Origin: an uncultured Christensenellaceae bacterium
GTDB taxonomy: Bacteria > Bacillota > Clostridia > Christensenellales > Christensenellaceae
Reading direction: 5' to 3'
DNA length: 44,742 nucleotides
Assembly (NCBI GenBank): GCA_934373295.1
Contig: CAKROK010000010.1
Location: forward strand, 1-44,742
Made by a program: the position numbers and the translations under genes. Below the pieces are notes generated by a model, which saw nothing but the letters and a program-made list of their open reading frames with translations, searched no databases and was not told the origin of the DNA. Positions 15,668-23,853 of this stretch are shown piece after piece; the stretch's first letter is position 1, and the number at the start of each line of letters is the position of its first letter.

Positions 15668-17491
15668 TTATTCTACCGTTACCGTCTTTGCGAGATTTCT
15701 CGGCTTATCGACGTCATAGCCCTTTGCGAGTGAAACGTAATATGCAAAAAGCTGCATGGGTATGACGGCGAGCATGGGCGCGAAAAGCTCCTCGCAGTCC
15801 GGAACGTTTATCGTCACATCAGATACCGCAGATACCCTATCCTCCGCCTGTTCGCAGACGGACACGACATATGCGCCCCTCGCCCTGACCTCTTCAATAT
15901 TTGAGACGGTCTTTTCGACGAGGTTTTTCTGCGTAGCGAGCGCGACCACGAGAGTATCGTTTTCGATGAGTGCTATCGTGCCGTGCTTTAACTCGCCTGC
16001 GGCGTATGCCTCTGAATGTATATATGATATCTCCTTTAGCTTTAAGGACGCCTCCATCGCGAGCGCGTAGTCTATGCCCCTGCCGATGAAGAATATGGAA
16101 TGCTCCATAAAGCGCTCGGACGCCAGTTTCTGCATATGCTCCTTTACGTCAAGCGTCTGCTTCGCCTTGTCGCTCATCTTACAGAGCTCGTTTAACAGGC
16201 GGTCATATTCGCTCATATCGAGATGGCCGTTTAATCTTCCCATCTCCAGCGCAAGCATGTAAAGCGCCATGAGCTGGGTTATATACGCCTTTGTGGACGC
16301 CACTGCAATCTCCACTCCCGCGCGGGTATGCAGCACCGCGTCCGCCTCCAGCGATATCGTGCTGCCCACGACGTTCGTTATGGCAAGGGTGCGCGCGCCC
16401 CTCTTTTTGGCTTCTCTCATCGCCTGAATGGTGTCCGCCGTCTGTCCGGACTGGCTTATCACTATCACGAGCTGATTTTCATCCAAAATGGGATCTCTGT
16501 ATCTGAATTCGGAGGCGATATCCACCTCTACGGGTATCCTCACCAGTTTTTCTATGGCGAATCTTCCGACATAGCCCGCATGAGCCGCCGTGCCGCAGGC
16601 GACTATGGTTATCTTCGAGATGTCCTTGAGCATTTCATCGGGGATGCCGTCCTCCGTCAGGTCGATGCGCCCCTCCTTTATCCTGGGCATGAGCGTATCC
16701 GTGAGTGCGCGGGGCTGCTCGAAAATCTCCTTTATCATGAAGTGCTCATAGCCCGCCTTTTCCGCCTGTGAGACGTCCCACTCGACAATATAGGGCTGCT
16801 TTGAGACGCGGTTGCCGAACTCGTCGTAGATCCTTATCTTATCCTTTGTGAGCTCCGCGACCTCGCCGTTTTCGAGTATGTAGCTCTTTTTAGTGTATTC
16901 TATTATCGCGGGAAAATCGGACGCGATGAAGTTCTCCCCTTCACCTATACCCACGATGAGCGGGCTGTCCTTGCGCGCGCACACGAGCTTATCCGGCTCA
17001 TTTGCGCAAACCACGCCCAGGCCGTAGCTGCCCTCGAGCATGGATAACGCCCTTTGAACCGCAAGGCGCAAATCGCCCTCATAAAAGTAGTTTATGAGAT
17101 GCGCGATTATCTCCGTATCCGTCTCGGTCTTGCAGTGTATTCCCTTTGATAACAGCCATCCGCGCAGCTTCATATAGTTTTCGATTATGCCGTTATGCAC
17201 GACCGCTATCCTGCCGCTTTCATCCGTATGCGGATGCGCGTTTAAGTCAGACGGCTTGCCGTGCGTCGCCCAGCGCGTATGCCCAATGCCCACGGTGTGC
17301 GTGCAGGAAACGCCCTTTAACAGCTCACAAAGCCCGTCGACCTTGCCCTTTTTCTTATATATGCACAGGCCGTCGTCCTTTGCGAACGCTATGCCCGCGC
17401 TGTCATATCCCCTGTATTCCAGCTTTTTAAGCCCGTTTATCACGACGGGGACTATATCCCTATCGCCCACATATCCGATTATTCCGCACAT
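15668..17491 (-). CDS. glmS: Glutamine--fructose-6-phosphate aminotransferase (isomerizing)
   Basis: The 607-aa enzyme makes glucosamine-6-phosphate, the first step to UDP-GlcNAc. The class-II amidotransferase domain begins MCGIIGYVG with Cys2 as nucleophile and has GHTRWATHG. Two SIS sugar-binding domains follow (IVACGTAAHAGYVGR and VISQSGQTADTIQAMREA; SIFFIGRGIDYALAMEASLKLKEISY), ending in NLAKTVTVE. It lies 8 bases after glmM, so there is no room for the glmS ribozyme that controls this gene in many Firmicutes. Control is presumably through the shared operon promoter. Confidence 0.97.
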   Translation of the reverse strand: MCGIIGYVGDRDIVPVVINGLKKLEYRGYDSAGIAFAKDDGLCIYKKKGKVDGLCELLKGVSCTHTVGIGHTRWATHGKPSDLNAHPHTDESGRIAVVHNGIIENYMKLRGWLLSKGIHCKTETDTEIIAHLINYFYEGDLRLAVQRALSMLEGSYGLGVVCANEPDKLVCARKDSPLIVGIGEGENFIASDFPAIIEYTKKSYILENGEVAELTKDKIRIYDEFGNRVSKQPYIVEWDVSQAEKAGYEHFMIKEIFEQPRALTDTLMPRIKEGRIDLTEDGIPDEMLKDISKITIVACGTAAHAGYVGRFAIEKLVRIPVEVDIASEFRYRDPILDENQLVIVISQSGQTADTIQAMREAKKRGARTLAITNVVGSTISLEADAVLHTRAGVEIAVASTKAYITQLMALYMLALEMGRLNGHLDMSEYDRLLNELCKMSDKAKQTLDVKEHMQKLASERFMEHSIFFIGRGIDYALAMEASLKLKEISYIHSEAYAAGELKHGTIALIENDTLVVALATQKNLVEKTVSNIEEVRARGAYVVSVCEQAEDRVSAVSDVTINVPDCEELFAPMLAVIPMQLFAYYVSLAKGYDVDKPRNLAKTVTVE

Positions 17492-17499
17492 ATTTCCTC

Positions 17500-18843
17500 C
17501 TACTTGAGCCGCTGCTCGATGAGCCTCGCCATCTCGCTCGCCTGCTTTTCGATAAATTCCCTGTCCTCGCCCTCTATCATGACTCTGACCAAAGGCTCCG
17601 TGCCCGAGGGACGTATGAGCACCCTGCCTCTGCCGTGCATCTGCGCTTCGAGCTGTGCGATCCTGTCGCAGATCTGCTCGTCGTCCGCATATGCGCGCTT
17701 TTTATCCTCCGCAACTCTCGCGTTTACGAGCACCTGCGGAAGTATGTTTATCACGTTTGCAAGCTCGGAAAGCGTCTTATTCGTTCGCTTTAACACGGAA
17801 GCCAGCTGTATTCCCGTGAGGATGCCGTCGCCCGTCGTGTTGTGGTCTAAGAATATGACGTGTCCGCTCTGCTCCCCGCCTAAGCTGTAGCCGCTTTTGA
17901 GCATCTCCTCTAAGACGTATCTGTCGCCCACGTCCGTCTTTACGACGGTTATTCCGTGCTCCTTTAAGCCCAGCTCCAATCCGAGGTTGCTCATGACGGT
18001 CGCGCAGAGCACGTTTTTCTTCAAAAGACCGCGCTCCTTTAGGTCTATAGCGTTTATCGCCATGACCCGGTCTCCGTTTATCAGCCTTCCGAATTCATCC
18101 ACAGCAATTAGCCTATCTGCGTCGCCGTCAAACGCAAGGCCCATATCCGCGCCCATTTCGCTCACTATCCTGCTCAGATTTTCCGGATGAGTCGAGCCGC
18201 AGTTGTCGTTTATGTTCGTGCCGTCCGGCGCATTAAAGCAGCATATCACCTCCGCACCCAGGCGCTTAAACACCTCGGGTGCAACGAGGGACGCCGCACC
18301 GTTCGCGCAGTCTAAGACTATCTTCAAGCCGGAAAGACTCTCGTTCGTCGTGCCCGCTAAGAATTTGATATACTCCTCCGTACCGTTTTTCAGCTTGACG
18401 CGCCTGCCTAAACCGAGGCCGGTGGGAAGGGGGCGCGCGCTGCCGTTTTTGACGATATCTTCTATCTTATCCTCAATTTCATCCGCGAGCTTATAGCCCT
18501 CTCTGTTGAATATCTTTATTCCGTTGTATTCAAATGAATTATGCGATGCGCTTATGACCACGCCCGCGTCCGCCTCATAGTAGCGCGTCAAATGCGCCAC
18601 GGCGGATGTGGGTATCACGCCCAAGGTGCAGGCGTCCGCACCGGCGGAGCATATCCCCGCGACCATGGCGAACTCAAGCATATCGGCGGATATCCTCGTA
18701 TCCATGCCGATGAGTATTTTCGCACGATGTACCTCTCCGGTGAGCACCTCCGCGCTCGCCTGACCCAGTTTAAATGCCAATTCTCCCGTAAGGCCGGCGT
18801 TTGCTATTCCCCTGACGCCGTCCGTTCCAAACATTCTTGCCAT
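17500..18843 (-). CDS. glmM: Phosphoglucosamine mutase
   Basis: The 447-aa alpha-phosphohexomutase converts GlcN-6-P to GlcN-1-P. It starts MARMFGTDGVRGIAN and carries the catalytic Ser100 in ISASHNSFEYNGIK, the metal loop AFDGDADR, GGEQSGHVIF and the phosphate-binding RPSGTEPLVRVMIEG. The frame opens at 18870, overlapping trxB. GGAGGG immediately before the ATG at 18843 and family homology fix the start there. It is followed by glmS, which makes its substrate. The trxB-glmM spacing of 17 bases suggests co-transcription. Confidence 0.97.
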   Translation of the reverse strand: MARMFGTDGVRGIANAGLTGELAFKLGQASAEVLTGEVHRAKILIGMDTRISADMLEFAMVAGICSAGADACTLGVIPTSAVAHLTRYYEADAGVVISASHNSFEYNGIKIFNREGYKLADEIEDKIEDIVKNGSARPLPTGLGLGRRVKLKNGTEEYIKFLAGTTNESLSGLKIVLDCANGAASLVAPEVFKRLGAEVICCFNAPDGTNINDNCGSTHPENLSRIVSEMGADMGLAFDGDADRLIAVDEFGRLINGDRVMAINAIDLKERGLLKKNVLCATVMSNLGLELGLKEHGITVVKTDVGDRYVLEEMLKSGYSLGGEQSGHVIFLDHNTTGDGILTGIQLASVLKRTNKTLSELANVINILPQVLVNARVAEDKKRAYADDEQICDRIAQLEAQMHGRGRVLIRPSGTEPLVRVMIEGEDREFIEKQASEMARLIEQRLK

Positions 18844-18860
18844 TTTCCCTCCGATAATAT

Positions 18861-19799
18861 TTAATAGCACCAGTTTTCGGGGTAGCCCCCTGTGCTCTTT
18901 ATCCTCTGTAAGTATTCACACGCCGCCGTCGCCGCGACAGCCCCGTCCGCCGCCGCCGTGACCACCTGTTTGAGCGGCTTTTTACGGATATCCCCCGCGA
19001 CGAACAGCCCCGCCGTCTTGGTGACGCACGTCTCGTCCGCGAGCACATACCCGCTTTCGTCTATATCGCACAGGCCGCGAAGAACGCTCGTCTGCGGCTC
19101 ACTGCCCACGGCTATAAAGCAGCCGTCGATTTTAAGCTCATGCCGAGCGCCGTCCTTTTCATATATAAGCCCCTCCAAGCCGAAAGAGCCTTCGAGGCGC
19201 TTTACCTGCGCGTTTAATATGAATTCCACATTATCAAGCGCGGCAGCCTGACTTATAAGCATATCCTGCGCGCGCAGCTTATCCCTGCGGTGAATGAGCT
19301 TAACGCTTTTAGCGATTTTCGAGAGATAAATCGCGTCGGAAAGCGCGGTATCTCCCCCGCCGATCACCGCGACGTCCATATTCTTAAAGAAACCGCCGTC
19401 GCACGTCGCGCAGTAGGACACGCCCGAGCCTAAAAGCTCATCCTCACCGGGTATACCCAGCTTTTTCGCAGATGCGCCCATCGCCGCGATGACCGCACGG
19501 CAGGTAAGCTCGCCCGAATCGCAGGAAAGCGCAAATCCCTCCGCCCGACGCTCTATCCTTTTAACGCCGCAGGAGGTTATATCCGCGCCCAGCTTCTCGG
19601 CCTGCTGCTTTAAGGCAATCGTAAAATCCACGCCGGAGACGGAGAATATCCCCGGATAGTTCTCCATATTATGCGTTTTCGCTATCTGCCCGCCCACGGC
19701 AGTCTTTTCCAAAATCACCGCGTCCGCGCCCGCTCGCTTTGCATATATCGCCGCGGACAGACCCGCCGGCCCGCCGCCTATGATGATGATATCCGGCAT
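18861..19799 (-). CDS. trxB: Thioredoxin reductase
   Basis: The 312-aa flavoprotein transfers electrons from NADPH to thioredoxin in the cytosol. It has the FAD motif IIIGGGPAGLSAAIYAKRAG (7-24), the redox-active CATC (C130, C133) in the usual position, the second nucleotide motif VIGGGDTALSDA and the C-terminal GLFVAGDIRKKPLKQVVTAAADGAVAA. Length is typical. AGAGGG lies 8 bases before the ATG. It is the first gene of the minus-strand envelope-precursor unit and is directly preceded by a promoter. No thioredoxin gene is near. Confidence 0.95.
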   Translation of the reverse strand: MPDIIIIGGGPAGLSAAIYAKRAGADAVILEKTAVGGQIAKTHNMENYPGIFSVSGVDFTIALKQQAEKLGADITSCGVKRIERRAEGFALSCDSGELTCRAVIAAMGASAKKLGIPGEDELLGSGVSYCATCDGGFFKNMDVAVIGGGDTALSDAIYLSKIAKSVKLIHRRDKLRAQDMLISQAAALDNVEFILNAQVKRLEGSFGLEGLIYEKDGARHELKIDGCFIAVGSEPQTSVLRGLCDIDESGYVLADETCVTKTAGLFVAGDIRKKPLKQVVTAAADGAVAATAACEYLQRIKSTGGYPENWCY

Positions 19800-19827
19800 A
19801 AAAACACCCTCTTACCTTTAATGTCTA

Positions 19828-19836
19828 ATTATATCA
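19828..19836 (-). promoter_or_regulatory. Extended -10 promoter for the trxB-glmM-glmS-ddl-murF unit
   Basis: On the minus strand TGATATAAT, a perfect extended -10, lies about 30 bases upstream of the trxB ATG. No strong -35 is visible at the usual distance. Confidence 0.55.
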
Positions 19837-19954
19837 CAATATGGGCGTGTTTACCACATTAAAATAACGCGCCGACCTGTTCCGTATTAAATTGTATCAA
19901 ACGGCGCGCGCATATTCTTCCTATATTTTGTAAATAATTCGATGTTTTGTATAA

Positions 19955-20110
19955 TGCGTTAAAGAGGGGATGGGGGATTTTAAGTTTAAAAGTGCGAATA
20001 CTCACGTAAATTCAAGTCAAAGGTTGCTTTGCTGCGCAAAGCTACATTATAAATTCGCGTCAATACGCCGTTCCACTGACGCCCAAAAGAATCATCTCAT
20101 ACGTTCGCGC
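19955..20110 (+). repeat. Dispersed intergenic repeat, copy A
   Basis: This stretch aligns with 44586-44742. The best part is GTAAATT...GGTTGCTTTGC..GCGCAAAGCTNCATTATAAATTC (20006-20055), then a gapless 53-base block ending ATCATCTCATACG (20051-20103). It contains a hairpin, GCTTTGC (20026-20032) with GCAAAGC (20036-20042). The 5' limit is approximate, since AAAGAGGGGATGG resembles GGAGAGGATGG in copy B. No coding frame is convincing. Confidence 0.75.
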
Positions 20111-20200
20111 GCAAAAACTAAGCTCGCCCGCCTTTGCAGGAGGGTGATAAGGAAACATTCCGAAAATTGACCTTAGCCAAATAGACGGGTAAGAGAAAAG

Positions 20201-20236
20201 CTGTGTGAACGGGAAATCCATTTACACAGTTTTTTT
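20201..20236 (+). terminator. Intrinsic terminator on the plus strand with no obvious gene upstream
   Basis: CTGTGTGAA (20201-20209) pairs with TTTACACAG (20221-20229) with one G-U, followed by seven T residues. No plus-strand gene precedes it. A weak promoter (TTGTAA, 16 bases, TATAAT at 19950-19955) lies about 250 bases upstream, so a non-coding transcript across the repeat is possible. Otherwise it is a leftover of an earlier insertion. Confidence 0.6.
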
Positions 20237-20404
20237 CTTTGCGTTCCAATATAAAAACAGCGTTTGCAGAGCGCGCAGCCGTCACCGCAGGTGGCGATCT
20301 CAGGGGTTTGGGGGAATCATCCCCAACAAGCATTTACGGAAGGTACCAGATCGGTGCCTCCCGCAAAATACGAGAACTTGTACAAGTTTGCATTGCTTGC
20401 CAAC

Positions 20405-20433
20405 TTGAAAAACTACGAATATTCGTATATAAT
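20405..20433 (+). promoter_or_regulatory. Strong promoter of the HTH-LysR unit with a palindrome centred in the spacer
   Basis: TTGAAA (20405-20410), a 17-base spacer and TATAAT (20428-20433) form a near-consensus sigma-A promoter. The spacer holds the perfect 14-bp palindrome TACGAATATTCGTA (20414-20427), an ideal position for a repressor dimer to block polymerase. The gene-free stretch 20237-20404 showed nothing else. Confidence 0.75.
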
Positions 20434-20469
20434 GTATTTGGATAATTTTACTCTTTCGGAGGGATCAAA

Positions 20470-20667
20470 ATGAACGGCTATATTTCCATTCGGGAAGCCT
20501 CTTATAAATGGGGCGTTTCGGAACGGCGGGTCAACCAATACTGTTCTCTCGGGCGTATTCCGGGGGCAGAACGATTCGGGCGTTCGTGGGCAATTCCCTC
20601 TGACGCAAAAAAGCCAAGTGATCCTCGTAAATCTCAAAGCAAGAAGCAGGAAAGGGGCGTGATGTGA
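20470..20667 (+). CDS. Small helix-turn-helix DNA-binding protein, excisionase/MerR-like fold
   Basis: The 65-aa product has SIREASYKWGVSERRVNQYCSLGRIPGAERFGRSW, a winged helix-turn-helix of the type found in excisionases and small element regulators, followed by a basic proline-rich tail (KKPSDPRKSQSKKQER). GGAGGG precedes the ATG by about 7 bases. The stop overlaps the LysR start by one base (TGATG), so both come from the promoter at 20405-20433. It may bind the palindrome in that promoter; this is inferred from position only. Confidence 0.7.
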   Translation: MNGYISIREASYKWGVSERRVNQYCSLGRIPGAERFGRSWAIPSDAKKPSDPRKSQSKKQERGVM

Positions 20668-21570
20668 TGTATAATCCACAGCTGGAAACTTTTCTCCGTG
20701 TAGCCGACGCAGGCAGCTTTAACAAAGCCGCAGAAGAAAGCAACATTACGCCCACGGCGGTCATCAAGCAGATCAACCTGCTGGAAGAATCCCTCGGTGT
20801 AAAGCTCTTTGACCGCAGCCACCGAGGGCTTACCCTTACAAAGGCCGGACGCTCCATGTATCAGGACGCCAAATATATCATCCGGTATTGCCGGGACTCC
20901 GTGACCCGGGCGAAAAACGCCATGCAGGAGGACGAGAACATTATCCGCATCGGTTCGTCGCCCATGACCCCGGCGCAGCTTCTGATGGAGCTTTGGTCAA
21001 GAGTCCAGACCCTGCACCCGGACATCAAATTTCAGATCGTCCCCTTTGAGAACACTCCTGAGAACGCACGGGAGATTCTCGGCAATCTGGGCAAGAACAT
21101 TGATGTAGTGGGCGGCATTTTCGACGAGACCATGCTGAAGCTGCGGGGGGTGCGCGGGACTGGAGCTGGTCAGGGGCAGATTCTGCTGCGCCGTTTCTAT
21201 CCACCACCGGCTGGCAGCAAAGGATAAATTGCAGATCACGGATCTTTACGGCGAAAACCTCATGCTCATGCACCGCGGCTGGAGCCACTATGTGGATCAG
21301 CTCCGGGACGACCTGTGGCAGCACCATCCTCAAATTCACATTGTGAATTTCGATTTTTACAGCATGGATGTGTTCAATCGCTGTGAGAACACCAACGATG
21401 TCCTGCTGGCCATCCCCGGTTGGGCGAATGTGCATCCTCTTTTGAAGGTCATTCCCGTGGAGTGGGATTACAGTATCCCCTACGGCATTCTCCATTCCTC
21501 GGAGCCAACACCGAATGTGCAGCGCTTTTTAGACGCAGCTAAAACCATCAGCAAAGAACTGTACGGCTGA
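20667..21570 (+). pseudogene. LysR-family regulator, frameshifted at a six-G tract
   Basis: The N-terminal half is a good LysR DNA-binding domain (YNPQLETFLRVADAGSFNKAAEESN..., residues 1-60) with part of the effector domain. At GGGGGG (21145-21150) the frame is lost and ends at 21227. Reading with one G fewer continues as ...CAGLELVRGRFCCAVSIHHRLA... into a second frame (21229-21570) that holds the rest of the effector domain (ITDLYGENLMLMHRGWSHYV...). Restored length is about 300 aa, exactly typical. It is either a recent frameshift, a switchable G-tract or a sequencing error. It precedes and probably controls the reductase/hydrolase genes. ATG 20667 is preferred over GTG 20664 because of the TGATG overlap. 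Confidence 0.85.
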
Positions 21571-21600
21571 TTATAACCCAAAGGTATATACTGATGAACG

Positions 21601-21635
21601 AAGCGAGACTTCTCTTGAAGTCTTGCTTTGTTTAT
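21601..21635 (+). terminator. Terminator after the LysR gene, overlapping a TATAAT
   Basis: AAGCGAGACTTC (21601-21612) and GAAGTCTTGCTT (21617-21628) form a 12-bp stem with one G-U and a TCTT loop, followed by TGTTTAT. TATAAT at 21633-21638 may serve as the -10 for the next gene, with the stem DNA covering its -35, so the element could be both terminator and operator. Confidence 0.65.
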
Positions 21636-21672
21636 AATAGAGGCAGAAGTTCAGGAAAAGGCAGATGATGAT

Positions 21673-22653
21673 ATGAGGTTTGGATATTTCTCCGCACTGC
21701 TGTTTTGTACGGCGCTTCTGCTGAGCGGCTGCGGTACGCATGAAACGCAGAAACCGACGGAAAGCCTGCCGCCCGAACCGACAGCATTTACAAGGGAAAG
21801 CAAAATCGAAGATGTGAAGCATGACCCGGTGTTCGGCTCTTACGGACGGCTGCTGTTCCCTGTGGAGGATGCCTATTACAGCGGCGATACGCTGGAAGAT
21901 CTTCAGCTTACCTATTACAGCCACATCGACCCGAATGAAACGGTGGAGATCATAAACACCCTGCGCTCTCTGGCGGCGGATGGCCAGACCATCTTCTATG
22001 ACATCTATACCGATGAGGAAAAGGCGGCCGACCCTGCTAAGGAGGATACTGGATTATTCTTCTTCAAGGGAACGCCCGGCGAGAAGTTCGCCATCTGCAA
22101 TGCGGGCGGAGCCTTTGCCTATGCGGGCGCCATGCAGGACAGTTTCCCCCATGCGCTGGAGCTTTCGGGGAAAGGCTACAACGCCTTCGCCCTAATTTAC
22201 CGTCCCGGCGCACAGACCGCCTGCGAGGACTTGTCAAGAGCCATCCGCTTTATCTTCGACCATGCAGACGAACTGGAAGTGGACACCGAATGCTACTCCC
22301 TCTGGGGCGGTTCCGCAGGAGCCCGGATGGCGGCGTGGCTGGGCACCTACGGTCCGGAAGCCTTTGGCGGCGGCGACCTGCCTCGTCCCGGTGCGGTCAT
22401 CATGCAGTACACGGGGCTGAGCGAGTATTCCGAAAGCGACCCGCCCACCTATGCCTGCGTCGGCGACCGTGACGGCATCGCGGGCTGGCGGGTCATGCAG
22501 GCGCGGCTGGAGGCCATGCAGCAGGCCGGGATCGATACGGAGTTTCATGTGTACTCCGGCTTGGGTCACGGTTTTGGCCTTGGAACAGGAACCGGCGCCG
22601 AGGGCTGGATCGATGATGCCGTTGCCTTTTGGGAAAGGCAAATGAAAAAATAA
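21673..22653 (+). CDS. Lipoprotein alpha/beta hydrolase (first of three)
   Basis: The 326-aa product begins with a lipoprotein signal (lipobox LSGC, lipidated Cys20), so it is anchored outside the cell membrane. The mature part has the alpha/beta-hydrolase features of BD-FAE/esterase-like proteins. These are an oxyanion segment NAGGAFAYAGAM, the nucleophile elbow WGGSAGAR (Ser214), an Asp region CVGDRDGI and a C-terminal His in GLGHGFGLGTG. It probably cleaves a small ester or acyl substrate, which is unknown. I start at ATG 21673 rather than 21628 because the signal peptide begins there. The ribosome-binding site is weak (AGGAAAAGG about 14 bases upstream). Confidence 0.85.
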   Translation: MRFGYFSALLFCTALLLSGCGTHETQKPTESLPPEPTAFTRESKIEDVKHDPVFGSYGRLLFPVEDAYYSGDTLEDLQLTYYSHIDPNETVEIINTLRSLAADGQTIFYDIYTDEEKAADPAKEDTGLFFFKGTPGEKFAICNAGGAFAYAGAMQDSFPHALELSGKGYNAFALIYRPGAQTACEDLSRAIRFIFDHADELEVDTECYSLWGGSAGARMAAWLGTYGPEAFGGGDLPRPGAVIMQYTGLSEYSESDPPTYACVGDRDGIAGWRVMQARLEAMQQAGIDTEFHVYSGLGHGFGLGTGTGAEGWIDDAVAFWERQMKK

Positions 22654-22674
22654 CATCAGAAAGGATGCGTACCT

Positions 22675-23832
22675 ATGAACAACTTTATTTTTGAAAACAA
22701 GACCAAGGTGTATTTCGGCAAGGGCGGCGTGAAGGAGTATCTGGGCTGCCTGCTGGATCACTACGGCGACACCGTCATGCTGGCCTACGGCGGCGGCTCC
22801 ATCAAGTGCAATGGCGTGTATGACGAGGTGACGGGCATTCTGAACGCCAAGGGCAAGCGGGTGGTGGAGTTTCCCGGCATCATGTCCAACCCCACCTATG
22901 CCAAGGTGCAGGAGGGCGCAAAGCTGGCACGGGAAAACCATGTAAACCTGATTTTGGCCGTGGGCGGCGGCAGCGTCTCCGACTGCTGCAAGGTCGTCTC
23001 CGCACAGGCAAAGCTCCCGGAGGACATCTGGGAAATGCAGTACACCAAGCACACCTACCCCTCGGAGTTCATCCCCTTGGGCACCATCGTCACGGTGTTC
23101 GGCACCGGCAGCGAGATGAACAACGGCGCTGTCATCACCCATGAGGAAAAGAAAATCAAGGGCGCGCTGTGGGGGGCTCAGGCGGAATTTGCCTTTCTCG
23201 ACCCCAGCTACACCCTGTCTGTCCCCATGAAGCAGGTCATCTCCGGTGCTTTCGACACGCTGAGCCACGCCATGGAGACCTATTTCGGCAAGCCCGATGA
23301 GAACAATCTGTCTGACGACATGGGTGAGGCCGTTATGCGCAGCGTCATCCGCAACATTCGGGTTTTGCTGACTGACCCGGAGAATTACGATGCCAGAAGC
23401 GAACTGACCTGGGCCTCCGCTATGGCGGAAAACGGCATTCTGAAGATCGGCAAGGTCACGGATTTTCAGGCACACCAGATCGAGCACCAGCTGGGCGCTT
23501 ACACCAACTGCAACCACGGCGCAGGGCTGGCGGTCATCCATCCCGTTCTGTACCGCCACATCTACAAGTCCGGCGCGGCCCGCTTCGCCCGCTGGGCGCA
23601 GAATGTCTGGGGTATTGCGCCCAAAGGCAGCGATGAAGAGACTGCTGTTGCCGGCATTGATGCGCTGACCGCATTTATTCATGAAATCGGTCTGCCAACT
23701 ACCTTTACCGAGCTGGGTATCCCCGCCGACACGGACTTCCGCGCCGTTGCCGGTTCCACCAATATCACCGCGGGCTGCTGCAAAAAGCTGACCCACGATG
23801 AAATTTACGACATTCTCTGCGAATGCAAATAA
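22675..23832 (+). CDS. Iron-containing alcohol dehydrogenase, YqhD/BdhA type
   Basis: This 385-aa group III dehydrogenase reduces aldehydes to alcohols using NAD(P)H. The nucleotide site shows YGGGSIKCNGVYDEV and AVGGGSVSD. Metal ligands lie in FDTLSHAMETYF and in DFQAHQIEHQLGAYTNCNHGAGLAVIHP, which are typical of the YqhD/butanol dehydrogenase branch. AAAGGATG precedes the ATG. In E. coli the relatives yqhD and dkgA are co-regulated for aldehyde detoxification; an aldo/keto reductase also occurs in this island, so a similar role is inferred. Confidence 0.93.
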   Translation: MNNFIFENKTKVYFGKGGVKEYLGCLLDHYGDTVMLAYGGGSIKCNGVYDEVTGILNAKGKRVVEFPGIMSNPTYAKVQEGAKLARENHVNLILAVGGGSVSDCCKVVSAQAKLPEDIWEMQYTKHTYPSEFIPLGTIVTVFGTGSEMNNGAVITHEEKKIKGALWGAQAEFAFLDPSYTLSVPMKQVISGAFDTLSHAMETYFGKPDENNLSDDMGEAVMRSVIRNIRVLLTDPENYDARSELTWASAMAENGILKIGKVTDFQAHQIEHQLGAYTNCNHGAGLAVIHPVLYRHIYKSGAARFARWAQNVWGIAPKGSDEETAVAGIDALTAFIHEIGLPTTFTELGIPADTDFRAVAGSTNITAGCCKKLTHDEIYDILCECK

Positions 23833-23853
23833 GATTAAAAGGATGATTTTATC

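Noticed and set aside
17492..17499. glmS ribozyme upstream of glmS
   Set aside because: Only 8 bases lie between the glmM stop and the glmS start, so the roughly 150-nt ribozyme cannot be there, and none was seen before trxB.
20118..20333. Open minus-strand frame of 71 codons between trxB and the island
   Set aside because: It overlaps the terminator hairpin, has no ribosome-binding site and its composition looks non-coding.
22234..23796. Very long minus-strand open frame (520 codons) opposite the hydrolase and iron dehydrogenase genes
   Set aside because: It is the antisense of two well-conserved plus-strand genes. The long opening reflects GC-rich codon use, and no family signature is visible.
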